22,876 bases of DNA from an uncultured Lachnospiraceae bacterium (GTDB taxonomy: Bacteria; Bacillota; Clostridia; Lachnospirales; Lachnospiraceae), in NCBI GenBank assembly GCA_910584115.1, contig CAJTYN010000033.1, positions 1 to 22,876 on the forward strand. Direction: 5' to 3'. The translations under genes were made by a program, and so were the position numbers. Positions 1 through 7,277 of this stretch are shown here, piece by piece. A model generated the notes under the pieces. The model made no database searches. It was not told the origin of the DNA and saw only the letters and a list, made by a program, of their open reading frames with translations. How positions within the stretch are numbered: the stretch's first letter is position 1; every line of letters starts with the position of its first letter.

Positions 1-337
1 ACATCCCGAAGATCAGATAGGGTTTCTTCCAGCCGGTCCCCTTATACCGGTCCAGCATGGAGATCCCGTAAAAGAGATGCCGGGCGTTGATCATCAGCGT
101 CAGGGCCAGGGTCTGGAGCGGGTCGAACGCTCCCAGGAGCAGGCCGACGGTGACAAATTCCATGGAACCGGCGAAGATGGTCAGGCCCATCAGGCAGGGA
201 TACCAGAAACTGAATCCCGAGACGTTCATGTAGATCCCGTAGGTCATCCCCAGGAACCAGAAACCGGCGAAGATCGGGATCGTATGGGGAAACGCGCACC
301 GGAGAGCTTTTTTGATCATATGTACACGGTCGTCCAT
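1..337 (-). CDS. azlC: AzlC family branched-chain amino acid exporter, large subunit (partial, 5' end)
   Basis: Only the first 112 codons are in the window; the gene runs off the left edge. The translation is hydrophobic and matches the AzlC family: a HTIPIFAGFWFLG segment near residues 18-30, an FAGSMEF motif near 55-61, and an INARHLFYGISML motif near 83-95, which is the family's most recognisable stretch. AzlC is the large membrane subunit of the AzlCD exporter of branched-chain amino acids and analogues. The start is ATG at 337, chosen because an AAAGGAGG lies about 9 nt upstream on the minus strand. A second Met at residue 7 has no ribosome site. The full family length is about 230 residues, so roughly half is missing, and the small partner azlD would lie outside the window. 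The gene is divergent from the flavodoxin-like gene. Confidence 0.85.
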   Translation of the reverse strand, partial: MDDRVHMIKKALRCAFPHTIPIFAGFWFLGMTYGIYMNVSGFSFWYPCLMGLTIFAGSMEFVTVGLLLGAFDPLQTLALTLMINARHLFYGISMLDRYKGTGWKKPYLIFGM

Positions 338-393
338 GATCAAGGACCTCCTTTATCTTTTACATTTCTCTCATATTTCATAGAGCGCCTTTC

Positions 394-399
394 ATTATA
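394..399 (-). promoter_or_regulatory. Candidate -10 element for azlC
   Basis: On the minus strand a perfect TATAAT lies about 57 nt upstream of the azlC start codon. The sequence 17 nt further upstream (ATGATT) is a poor -35, so this is a moderate promoter candidate only. Confidence 0.45.
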
Positions 400-439
400 C
401 AGGATATCCGATAAAAAATCATCCATATATTTTATCGAG

Positions 440-468
440 TTGATACGTCGGCTCAATGATGGTATGAT
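440..468 (+). promoter_or_regulatory. Sigma-A-type promoter of the flavodoxin-like gene
   Basis: TTGATA at 440-445 and TATGAT at 463-468 are separated by exactly 17 nt, predicting a start near 475. That leaves a leader of about 70 nt before the ATG at 545. The -10 overlaps an inverted repeat (466-486), which suggests repression. Confidence 0.65.
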
Positions 469-486
469 CGGTGTATACGACCGATC
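466..486. promoter_or_regulatory. Operator-like inverted repeat over the -10/start region
   Basis: GATCGGT (466-472) and ACCGATC (480-486) are perfect 7-nt arms around a 7-nt centre. The repeat begins inside the -10 hexamer and covers the predicted transcription start, which is where a repressor would block polymerase. The size suits a dimeric helix-turn-helix regulator; no regulator gene is visible nearby. Confidence 0.5.
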
Positions 487-544
487 GACGATATGGCCGA
501 ACGCGTTAAGAGACTGAATTTAAGAAAAAAGTGAGGATAAAGAG

Positions 545-988
545 ATGAAGACAGTGATCATTTTTGCTTCAACACACCACGGGAACACGAAAAAGGTAGC
601 GGAATGTATGGCGGTCTGCGCATCCGCGGATCTGATCAACATCACGCAGGATGAGGATCCCGATATCTCGATGTATGATAGGATCGGCTTCGCGTCGGGC
701 ATTTATTTTCATTCATTTCACGAGAAAATAAAGAGATACATCAACAACACCTCATTCAGAGAAGATCAAAAAGTATTTCTCGTCGCCACCTGCGGCGCCG
801 CGTATATGGACTACACAAAAGGCGTCAAAAAGCTGCTCAGGCAAAAGAATGTGGCATGTATAGGGAGTTTTGTATGCAGAGGATATGATACGTACGGCAT
901 CTTTGGAAAGATAGGCGGTATCGCAAAAGGCCATCCGTCCCAGAAAGATCTAAAGAGAGCAGAAGATTTCATAAAAAAGATCCTTTAA
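545..988 (+). CDS. Flavodoxin-like domain protein
   Basis: A 147-residue protein of flavodoxin size. The N-terminus has a hydrophobic beta strand followed by FASTHHGNTKKVAE (residues 7-20), which corresponds to the FMN-phosphate loop of flavodoxins. The C-terminal part carries GKIGGIAKGHPSQKDLKRA, a pattern typical of the 'flavodoxin family protein' group in Clostridia. Such proteins bind FMN and serve as small cytosolic electron carriers or as flavin-dependent oxidoreductase domains; the partner is unknown. GAGGA at 533-537 sits 7 nt before the ATG. The gene has its own promoter with an operator-like palindrome and appears monocistronic, so it is probably an inducible redox gene rather than a housekeeping flavodoxin. 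Family assignment is confident; the specific function is not known. Confidence 0.8.
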   Translation: MKTVIIFASTHHGNTKKVAECMAVCASADLINITQDEDPDISMYDRIGFASGIYFHSFHEKIKRYINNTSFREDQKVFLVATCGAAYMDYTKGVKKLLRQKNVACIGSFVCRGYDTYGIFGKIGGIAKGHPSQKDLKRAEDFIKKIL

Positions 989-1018
989 TTTAAGATAGAG
1001 ATCATCCGCCCCATGTGT

Positions 1019-1024
1019 TATACT
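1019..1024 (+). promoter_or_regulatory. Extended -10 promoter for the yjdF leader
   Basis: TATACT at 1019-1024 is preceded by TG one base away (extended -10), with no good -35. Transcription would start near 1031, giving an untranslated leader of about 150 nt that contains the structured region described at 1071-1174. Confidence 0.45.
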
Positions 1025-1059
1025 ATCCCTGCAGAGATAAAAACGCAACGTATATCGAG

Positions 1060-1177
1060 ATCTTTGATATGCCAGAGCCGGTAGGTAGCCCGGCCGTCCC
1101 GTTCCGTACGGGGTAAGTAACCTGCCCTCCTGGGTCGTCCGTTCTCTGTTCATCACATTCATCTTTTAGGAGGGAAC
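1060..1177 (+). ncRNA. Probable yjdF-motif riboswitch (azaaromatic-sensing leader)
   Basis: The leader directly before a yjdF-family gene is GC-rich and can fold compactly. CAGAG (1073-1077) pairs with CTCTG (1144-1148), GGTAGG (1080-1085) pairs with CCTGCC (1121-1126) with one G-U, and CCCGT (1098-1102) pairs with ACGGG (1108-1112). In addition CCCTCCT (1125-1131) is an exact complement of the ribosome binding site AGGAGGG (1168-1174). It is established that yjdF genes of Firmicutes are often preceded by the yjdF RNA motif, which binds azaaromatic compounds and controls translation. Assignment here rests on location and visible pairing; boundaries are approximate and a covariance-model hit was not run. 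Confidence 0.65.
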
Positions 1178-1180
1178 GTC

Positions 1181-1597
1181 ATGGACAGAGTAACGAGCAG
1201 ACTGACCGTTTTTTTCGACGGGACATTTTGGGTAGGCGTCTTCGAGCGGATCGAGGGCGGCGCGTTGTCGGCGGCAAAGATCACATTCGGGGCGGAACCC
1301 AGAGACAATGAGATCGCCGCGTTTATCTTGAAGGAACACGGACGTCTGGATCTCAGCCCGGCCGTAACAACTGTTGTAAAAGAGGCGGGCCGCAACCCCA
1401 AGCGGATCCAGCGCCAGATCCGCAGGCAGCTGCAGGATACCGGCACAGGCACAAAGTCCCAGCAAGCCCTGAAGCTCTTACAGGAACAGACGAAGACGGC
1501 GCGCCGGGGCAGGAGCCGGGAGCAAAAGGAGCAGGAGAAGGAACGCCGGTTCCAGATGAAACGCCAGAAAAAAAGGGAAAAGCACCGGGGCAGATGA
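1181..1597 (+). CDS. yjdF: YjdF family protein (DUF2992)
   Basis: A 138-residue protein that starts with RLTVFFDGTFWVGVFER (residues 7-23), the hallmark of the YjdF/DUF2992 family. The C-terminal 45 residues are extremely rich in Arg, Lys, Gln and Glu, as in other members. The biochemical function of YjdF is unknown. Because its leader RNA responds to azaaromatic compounds, the family is thought to take part in detoxifying or handling such molecules. AGGAGGG lies 6 nt before the ATG and is the target of the complementary segment in the leader, so translation is likely controlled by RNA folding. The length agrees with the family and no defects are seen. The basic tail could bind nucleic acid, but that is inference. 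Confidence 0.88.
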   Translation: MDRVTSRLTVFFDGTFWVGVFERIEGGALSAAKITFGAEPRDNEIAAFILKEHGRLDLSPAVTTVVKEAGRNPKRIQRQIRRQLQDTGTGTKSQQALKLLQEQTKTARRGRSREQKEQEKERRFQMKRQKKREKHRGR

Positions 1598-1656
1598 GGC
1601 ATCCCGGGAAAGATCGGAGGCCGTGGCAAAAAAATAAAAAAATTCAAAAAAAGTAC

Positions 1657-1685
1657 TTGCATTCCAGGATGAAATGATATATAAT
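1657..1685 (+). promoter_or_regulatory. Promoter of tRNA-Gln
   Basis: TTGCAT at 1657-1662 and a perfect TATAAT at 1680-1685 are separated by 17 nt. This is the best consensus promoter in the window, and transcription would start about 11 nt before the tRNA. Confidence 0.8.
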
Positions 1686-1702
1686 TCTTTTTGTCACGAA
1701 AT

Positions 1703-1774
1703 TGGGCTATCGCCAAATGGTAAGGCAACGGACTCTGACTCCGTCATTTCAAGGTTCGAATCCTTGTAGCCCAG
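1703..1774 (+). tRNA. tRNA-Gln (anticodon CUG)
   Basis: A cloverleaf can be drawn by hand. The acceptor stem is TGGGCTA (1703-1709) with TAGCCCA (1767-1773). A D-arm follows in GCCAAATGGTAAGGC. The anticodon stem is ACGGA/TCCGT with loop CTCTGAC, giving anticodon CTG, which reads CAG. The T-arm is CAAGG-TTCGAAT-CCTTG. The U1-A72 start pair and G73 discriminator are typical of bacterial glutamine tRNAs. CCA is not encoded, so it must be added after transcription. Boundaries follow the stem pairing. Confidence 0.95.
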
Positions 1775-1780
1775 TCCTTG

Positions 1781-1814
1781 AAGGCTGTTGCAGAACATGC
1801 AGCAGCCTTTTTTT
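1781..1814 (+). terminator. Intrinsic terminator after tRNA-Gln
   Basis: AAGGCTGTTGC (1781-1791) pairs with GCAGCAGCCTT (1799-1809) over 11 bp with one G-U. The loop is 7 nt and a run of seven T follows (1808-1814). This is a strong Rho-independent terminator located only 35 nt before cvfB. Confidence 0.85.
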
Positions 1815-1849
1815 AGAGCATGTTTGAAAAATAGAAAGTGGAGAATATC

Positions 1850-2713
1850 ATGATCGTATTAGGAGAGAAACAGGAACTGGTCGTTGTGCAGAAAGTAGAT
1901 TTCGGGGTTTATCTGGCAGAGGAGATGCAGGAGCATCCGGAGGAAAAAGTCCTTCTCCCGGGCAAGCAGGTGCCGGAGGGGACCCAGGAGGGAGACACGC
2001 TGAGCGTCTTCATCTACCGGGATTCCCAGGACAGGCTGATCGCGACGGTCCACGAACCGCTGATCGAAAAAGGGCAGACGGCCATCCTCGAAGTGGTGGA
2101 CACGGCGCGGGTCGGCGCGTTTTTGGACTGGGGTCTGGAAAAAGACCTGCTGCTGCCATTTCGGGAGCAGACCATGCCGGTGCAAAAAGGAGACAGATGC
2201 CTGGTGGCCCTCTATGAGGATAAGAGCCACCGGCTGTGCGCCACCATGAAAGTCTACCACTACTTAAAGACCGACTCCCCCTATAAAGCCGGCGATACGG
2301 TGCAGGGGCGGGTGTACGAGATCAGCAGGAATTTCGGGGTGTTTGTGGCGGTGGACGACATATATTCGGCGCTGATCCCGAAAGAGGAAGCCCAGGGCAG
2401 CTATAAAGTCAACGAGGTCCTGGAGATGCGTGTATCCAGGGTCAAAGGGGACGGCAAGCTGGATGTGAGCGCCAGAAAACAAAAACCCCTCCAGTTGGAG
2501 GAAGACGCCCAGAAGATCCTCGCCGTCATGGAAAATTCCAGAGGAGAGCTGCCCTTAGACGACAAGTCGGATCCGGCCCAGATCAAGGCGCGGCTGGGCA
2601 TCAGCAAGGCGGCTTTCAAAAGGGCCGTGGGGCATCTGATGAAAGAAGGGAAGATCTCCCAGGAGCCGGGGAAGATCTTCATAAAGAAAGAAGACGCGGC
2701 AGGAGACGAGTAG
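1850..2713 (+). CDS. cvfB: CvfB/YitL-type S1 domain RNA-binding protein
   Basis: A 287-residue protein of the CvfB family: tandem S1-like OB folds followed by a C-terminal winged helix. S1-type segments are visible near residues 5-60 (VVVQKVDFGVYL), 68-130 (VVDTARVGAFLDWGLEKDLLLP) and 145-210 (GRVYEISRNFGVFV). The winged helix lies near 225-280, ending in LMKEGKISQEPGKIFIKK. CvfB binds RNA and was described as a regulator of virulence factors in Staphylococcus aureus; its role in Clostridia is unknown. ATG 1850 is preferred over the in-frame GTG at 1838 because GGAG at 1840-1843 sits 6 nt before it and the GTG has no ribosome site. The gene lies 29 nt upstream of dnaE and probably heads that operon. 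Confidence 0.85.
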   Translation: MIVLGEKQELVVVQKVDFGVYLAEEMQEHPEEKVLLPGKQVPEGTQEGDTLSVFIYRDSQDRLIATVHEPLIEKGQTAILEVVDTARVGAFLDWGLEKDLLLPFREQTMPVQKGDRCLVALYEDKSHRLCATMKVYHYLKTDSPYKAGDTVQGRVYEISRNFGVFVAVDDIYSALIPKEEAQGSYKVNEVLEMRVSRVKGDGKLDVSARKQKPLQLEEDAQKILAVMENSRGELPLDDKSDPAQIKARLGISKAAFKRAVGHLMKEGKISQEPGKIFIKKEDAAGDE

Positions 2714-2742
2714 GCAAAAAAACAGACGAGCGGGGGAGGACA

Positions 2743-5700
2743 ATGGATTTTACACATCTGCATGTGCATACGGAATACAGCCTCTTAGACGGCTCCAACA
2801 AGATCGGGGAGTACGTCTCCCGGGTAAAAGAACTGGGGATGGACAGCGCGGCCATCACAGACCACGGCGCCATGTACGGGTGCATCGACTTTTACAAAGC
2901 GGCCAGAGCGGCGGGGATCCGCCCGATCCTGGGCTGCGAAGTCTACGTGGCGCCGGGTTCCAGGTTCGACCGGGACATAGGCGACCAGGAGGACAGATAC
3001 TACCATCTGGTGCTCCTGGCGGAGAACAACACCGGCTACGGCAACCTGATGAAGATCGTCTCCCGGGGATACGTGGAAGGCTTCTACTATAAACCGCGGG
3101 TGGACATGGAGCTGTTAGAAGAGTTCCACGAAGGACTCATCGCGCTCAGTGCCTGCCTGGCGGGGGAAGTCCCCCGTTATCTGGTCCGGGGCATGTATGA
3201 GGATGCGAAGGCGGCGGCGCTGCGGTATCAGGCGATCTTCGGGGAAGGAAACTATTTCCTGGAACTGCAGGATCACGGGATCTCGGAGCAGCAGATGGTC
3301 AACCAGCAGCTCATGCGCCTCCACCAGGAGACGGGGATCGATCTGGTGGCCACCAATGACGTCCATTACACCTACGCCGAGGACGCCACGGCCCACGACA
3401 TCCTGCTCTGCATCCAGACGGCAAAAAAATTAGAAGACGAGGACCGGATGCGCTACGAGGGAGGCCAGTATTATGTGAAATCCCCCGAGGAGATGGCCGC
3501 GCTCTTCCCCTATGCCCTGGAGGCTCTGGAAAACACCCACAAGATCGCCATGCGCTGCAATGTGGAGATCGAGTTCGGGGTGACAAAGCTCCCGAAATTC
3601 GACGTGCCGGAAGGCTGCACATCCTGGGAATACTTAAACAGACTCTGCCGGGAGGGCCTTGAGCGTCTGTATGACCCGGTCACAGAGGAGCTGAACGAAC
3701 GGCTCACATACGAGCTGAGTACGATCGCGGACATGGGCTATGTGGACTACTTCCTGATCGTGTGGGATTTCATCCGCTACGCCCGGGACCATGGGATCAT
3801 GGTGGGGCCGGGGCGCGGGTCGGCGGCGGGGAGCCTAGTTTCCTACACGCTGGGGATCACCCAGTTAGATCCGATCCGCTACAGCCTGCTGTTCGAGCGT
3901 TTCCTGAACCCGGAGCGTGTCTCCATGCCGGATATCGACATCGATTTCTGTTTCGAGAGGCGGCAGGAAGTCATCGACTATGTGGTGGAAAAATACGGCA
4001 AGGACCGGGTGGTGCAGATCGTGACCTTCGGGACCATGGCGGCCAGGAACGTGATCCGGGACGTGGGGCGGGTGCTGGGGATGCCCTATGCCCAGGTGGA
4101 CGCGGTGGCGAAGATGATCCCGGTGGAGCAGAATAAGCCACTGAACATCGAACAGTCCTTAAAGCGCAATCCCGAGCTGTCAAAGACCTACCAGGAAGAC
4201 CCGGAGATCCGCCATCTCATCGACATGGCAAAAAGGCTGGAGGGTCTGCCCCGCCACACGTCCATGCACGCGGCGGGCGTGGTCATCAGCCAGAAAGAGG
4301 TGGATGAATACGTTCCCCTCTCCCGGGCCTCCGACGGATCGATCACCACCCAGTTCACGATGACGACCTTAGAAGAGCTGGGCCTTCTGAAGATGGATTT
4401 CTTAGGCCTGCGGACCCTGACGGTGATCCAGGACACGGTAAGATTAGTGGAAAAGAGCGCGGGCCTTACGATCGATATGGACAAGATCGACTACGACGAC
4501 GCGCAGGTCCTCGCCTCCATCGGCGCCGGAAAGACCGAGGGCGTGTTCCAGCTGGAAAGTGCGGGCATGAAGAGCTTCATGAAAGAGTTAAAGCCCCAGA
4601 GCCTGGAGGACATCATCGCCGGCGTGGCCCTCTACCGCCCCGGCCCCATGGACTTCATCCCCCAATATATCCGGGGAAAAAAGAACGCGGCGCTGGTCAC
4701 CTACGACTGCCCCCAGCTGGAACCGATCCTGGGATCCACCTACGGGTGCATCGTCTACCAGGAACAGGTCATGCAGATCGTGCGGGACTTAGGCGGGTAC
4801 ACCATGGGCCGCAGCGACATCCTGCGCAGGGCCATGTCCAAGAAAAAAGCCTCCGTGATGGAGAAAGAGCGGCAGAATTTCGTTTATGGAAATGAAGAGG
4901 AAGGCATCCCTGGCTGCATCAAGAACGGCATCGAGGAGAAAACGGCGCATAAGATCTACGACGACATGATCGATTTTGCCAAATACGCCTTCAACAAATC
5001 CCATGCGGCGGCGTACGCGGTGGTGGCCTACCAGACGGCCTACCTGAAATATTACTATCCCCAGCAGTACATGGCGGCCCTGATGACCTCGGTCATCGAT
5101 TTCCCCACGAAAGTGTCGGAGTACATCCTGCACTGCCGGCAGATCGGGATCGACATCCTGCCCCCGGACATCAACTGCGGGGACAGTCGGTTTTCCGTGG
5201 ACGGGCAGGGCATCCGCTACGGACTCTCCGCGATCAAGAGCGTGGGCAAGGCCGTGATCGACGAGATCGTGGCGGAGCGCAGCCTGGGCGGGCTCTACAC
5301 CACCTTAAACGGCTTCCTCTCCCGCATGTCCGGCAAGGAGATCAATAAGCGGGTCGTCGAGAATCTGATCAAGGCGGGCGCCTTGGACTGCCTGGAAGGC
5401 AACCGCAGGCAGAAGCTCCTGGTCTACACCCATGTGATGGAGAGCGTGCAGCAGGAGCGGAAAAACTCCATGGCCGGGCAGATCTCCCTGCTGGATATCG
5501 TGGGCGAGGAGGAGAAAAAAGATTTCATCATACAGCTCCCGCCGGTGGGGGAGTATGAAAAAGAACAGCTCCTCGCCTTTGAAAAAGAAGTGCTGGGCAT
5601 CTACATCAGCGGCCATCCCCTGGAGCAGTACACAGAGATGCTCACCCGCAACGCCACGGCCCTCACATCGGATTTCCTGCCGGAGGAGGAGACGGGCCTT

Positions 5701-6228
5701 CCCCATCTGGCGGACGGGTCGAGAGTGATCGTCGGCGGCATGATCACCAACAAGACGATCAAATACACGAAGAACAACCAAGTCATGGCTTTCCTCACCG
5801 TAGAGGATCTGGTGGGTTCCGTGGAGGTGATCGTCTTTCCCAGGGATTATGAGCGCAACATAGATGTGCTGGAGGAAGAGAACAAGGTCTTCATCCGGGG
5901 AAAAGTGGACGCGGCGGACGACCGGGCCAGCAAGCTGATCTGTGAGAAGATCTGGCTGTTCGGCCAGGTGCCCCGGGAGCTGTGGATCCAATTTGACTCC
6001 AGAGAAGACTACCAGGAAAAAGAAGACGGATTGTCCCGGCAGATCGGGGCGGCTGCGGGCAAGGACGCGGTGGTGCTCTATCTGAAAAAAGAACGGGCGA
6101 TGAAGCGCCTGCCCCCCAGCCAGCGGGTGTCCATAGACGCCCTGGATATGGAACAGATGTACGCGGTGTACGGAGAAGGCAACGTGAAGATCATAGAAGA
6201 TATTGCATTTACCCCGAAAATGCATTAA
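2743..6228 (+). CDS. dnaE: DNA polymerase III subunit alpha (DnaE)
   Basis: A 1161-residue, full-length DnaE-type replicative polymerase. The N-terminal PHP domain begins with FTHLHVHTEYSLLDG (residues 3-17). The catalytic aspartates appear in MPDIDIDF (D397, D399, D401) and KMDFLGLRTL (D552), equivalent to the three-Asp site of E. coli DnaE. Helix-hairpin-helix DNA-binding sequence follows at about 800-880. An OB fold near 1000-1075 is recognised by VIVGGMITNKTIKYTKNNQ. It lacks the internal 3'-5' exonuclease insertion and zinc motif of PolC, so it is DnaE, which in low-GC Firmicutes works beside PolC in lagging-strand and primer extension. A GGGGGAGG site lies close before the ATG. It sits between cvfB (29 nt upstream) and pfkA (48 nt downstream). 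Confidence 0.97.
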   Translation: MDFTHLHVHTEYSLLDGSNKIGEYVSRVKELGMDSAAITDHGAMYGCIDFYKAARAAGIRPILGCEVYVAPGSRFDRDIGDQEDRYYHLVLLAENNTGYGNLMKIVSRGYVEGFYYKPRVDMELLEEFHEGLIALSACLAGEVPRYLVRGMYEDAKAAALRYQAIFGEGNYFLELQDHGISEQQMVNQQLMRLHQETGIDLVATNDVHYTYAEDATAHDILLCIQTAKKLEDEDRMRYEGGQYYVKSPEEMAALFPYALEALENTHKIAMRCNVEIEFGVTKLPKFDVPEGCTSWEYLNRLCREGLERLYDPVTEELNERLTYELSTIADMGYVDYFLIVWDFIRYARDHGIMVGPGRGSAAGSLVSYTLGITQLDPIRYSLLFERFLNPERVSMPDIDIDFCFERRQEVIDYVVEKYGKDRVVQIVTFGTMAARNVIRDVGRVLGMPYAQVDAVAKMIPVEQNKPLNIEQSLKRNPELSKTYQEDPEIRHLIDMAKRLEGLPRHTSMHAAGVVISQKEVDEYVPLSRASDGSITTQFTMTTLEELGLLKMDFLGLRTLTVIQDTVRLVEKSAGLTIDMDKIDYDDAQVLASIGAGKTEGVFQLESAGMKSFMKELKPQSLEDIIAGVALYRPGPMDFIPQYIRGKKNAALVTYDCPQLEPILGSTYGCIVYQEQVMQIVRDLGGYTMGRSDILRRAMSKKKASVMEKERQNFVYGNEEEGIPGCIKNGIEEKTAHKIYDDMIDFAKYAFNKSHAAAYAVVAYQTAYLKYYYPQQYMAALMTSVIDFPTKVSEYILHCRQIGIDILPPDINCGDSRFSVDGQGIRYGLSAIKSVGKAVIDEIVAERSLGGLYTTLNGFLSRMSGKEINKRVVENLIKAGALDCLEGNRRQKLLVYTHVMESVQQERKNSMAGQISLLDIVGEEEKKDFIIQLPPVGEYEKEQLLAFEKEVLGIYISGHPLEQYTEMLTRNATALTSDFLPEEETGLPHLADGSRVIVGGMITNKTIKYTKNNQVMAFLTVEDLVGSVEVIVFPRDYERNIDVLEEENKVFIRGKVDAADDRASKLICEKIWLFGQVPRELWIQFDSREDYQEKEDGLSRQIGAAAGKDAVVLYLKKERAMKRLPPSQRVSIDALDMEQMYAVYGEGNVKIIEDIAFTPKMH

Positions 6229-6276
6229 AATCTATGTGATGAACGGTTGAGACAAAGAACACACAAGGAGGATACG

Positions 6277-7275
6277 ATGGCTGCTACAAATAAGAAGATC
6301 AGTGTGATCGGAGTATTGACGAGTGGAGGGGATGCCCCGGGGATGAACGCCGCGATCCGTGCGGTGGTCCGCAGGGGCCTGAGCAATGGTCTGAAGGTAA
6401 AAGGGATCTACAAAGGCTACAACGGTCTGCTCAACGAAGAGATCGTGGATATGCAGGCGCAGGATGTATCGGACACCATCGAGCGCGGCGGGACGATCCT
6501 GTATACGGCCCGCTGTGCGGAATTCCGGACAGAAGAAGGCCAGCGGTGGGGTGCGCAGGTGTGCAGGAAACACGGGATCGAGGGCCTGGTCGTGATCGGA
6601 GGGGACGGATCTTTTGCGGGCGCGCAGAAGCTGGCGAATTTAGGGATCAATACGATCGGCGTTCCGGGGACCATCGACCTGGATATCGGCTGCACAGAGT
6701 ACACCATCGGTTTTGACACGGCGGTGAACACGGCCATGCAGGCCATAGACAAAGTGCGCGACACATCCACATCCCATGAGCGGTGCAGCATCATCGAGGT
6801 GATGGGACGCGGCGCAGGCTATATTGCCCTGTGGTGCGGGATCGCCAACGGCGCCGAGGATGTCCTCCTTCCGGAGAAATACGATTACGATGAGCAGAAA
6901 GTCATCAACAACATCATCGAAAACCGGAAGAAAGGCAAGAAGCACCACATCATCATCAACGCGGAGGGTATCGGCCATTCCGAGGCCATGGCAAAGAGGA
7001 TCGAGGCGGCTACGGGCATCGAGACGCGGGCCACGATCCTGGGCCACATGCAGCGCGGCGGGAGCCCGACCTGCAAAGACCGTGTGTACGCATCGATCAT
7101 GGGGGCAAAAGCCGTGGACCTGCTGATCGAAGGCAAGACACAGAGGGTAGTCGGATATAAGAACGGCGCGTACGTGGATTTCGATATCAACGAGGCGCTC
7201 TCCATGAAGAAACAGTTGTCTGAGTATCAGTTCGAGATATGTAATTCCCTGTCCCACAATTACATGAAAAAATAG
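6277..7275 (+). CDS. pfkA: ATP-dependent 6-phosphofructokinase
   Basis: A 332-residue phosphofructokinase that phosphorylates fructose 6-phosphate to the 1,6-bisphosphate in glycolysis. TSGGDAPGMNAAIRAVV (from residue 15) is the nucleotide-binding start. GGDGS at 108-112 has Gly where PPi-dependent enzymes have Asp, so ATP is the likely donor. PGTIDLD (130-136) holds the catalytic Thr132, Asp134 and Asp136. EVMGRGAGYIAL and the GHMQRGGSPT segment are substrate and subunit contacts. The start at 6277 is set by AAGGAGG ending 5 nt upstream; an in-frame ATG-led extension to 6247 has no ribosome site. Leu135 replaces the Asn found in the E. coli TIDND motif, apparently a clade variant. The gene directly precedes the potassium channel gene with 2 nt between them. 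Confidence 0.95.
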   Translation: MAATNKKISVIGVLTSGGDAPGMNAAIRAVVRRGLSNGLKVKGIYKGYNGLLNEEIVDMQAQDVSDTIERGGTILYTARCAEFRTEEGQRWGAQVCRKHGIEGLVVIGGDGSFAGAQKLANLGINTIGVPGTIDLDIGCTEYTIGFDTAVNTAMQAIDKVRDTSTSHERCSIIEVMGRGAGYIALWCGIANGAEDVLLPEKYDYDEQKVINNIIENRKKGKKHHIIINAEGIGHSEAMAKRIEAATGIETRATILGHMQRGGSPTCKDRVYASIMGAKAVDLLIEGKTQRVVGYKNGAYVDFDINEALSMKKQLSEYQFEICNSLSHNYMKK

Positions 7276-7277
7276 AT

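Noticed and set aside
77..517. A 146-codon plus-strand open frame over azlC and the promoter region
   Set aside because: It is antisense to azlC, whose protein is recognisable, and its end runs through the promoter and operator of the flavodoxin-like gene.
1159..1728. A 189-codon minus-strand frame over yjdF and the tRNA
   Set aside because: It runs through the tRNA gene and opposite yjdF, with no domain features.
1838..1849. GTG at 1838 as the start of cvfB
   Set aside because: No ribosome site precedes it, and the GTGGAG itself works as the ribosome site for the ATG at 1850.
5305..6225. A 306-codon open frame on the minus strand opposite the end of dnaE
   Set aside because: It is fully antisense to strongly conserved dnaE coding sequence and has no ribosome site; the protein has low-complexity His/Leu/Asp composition typical of a shadow frame in GC-rich DNA.
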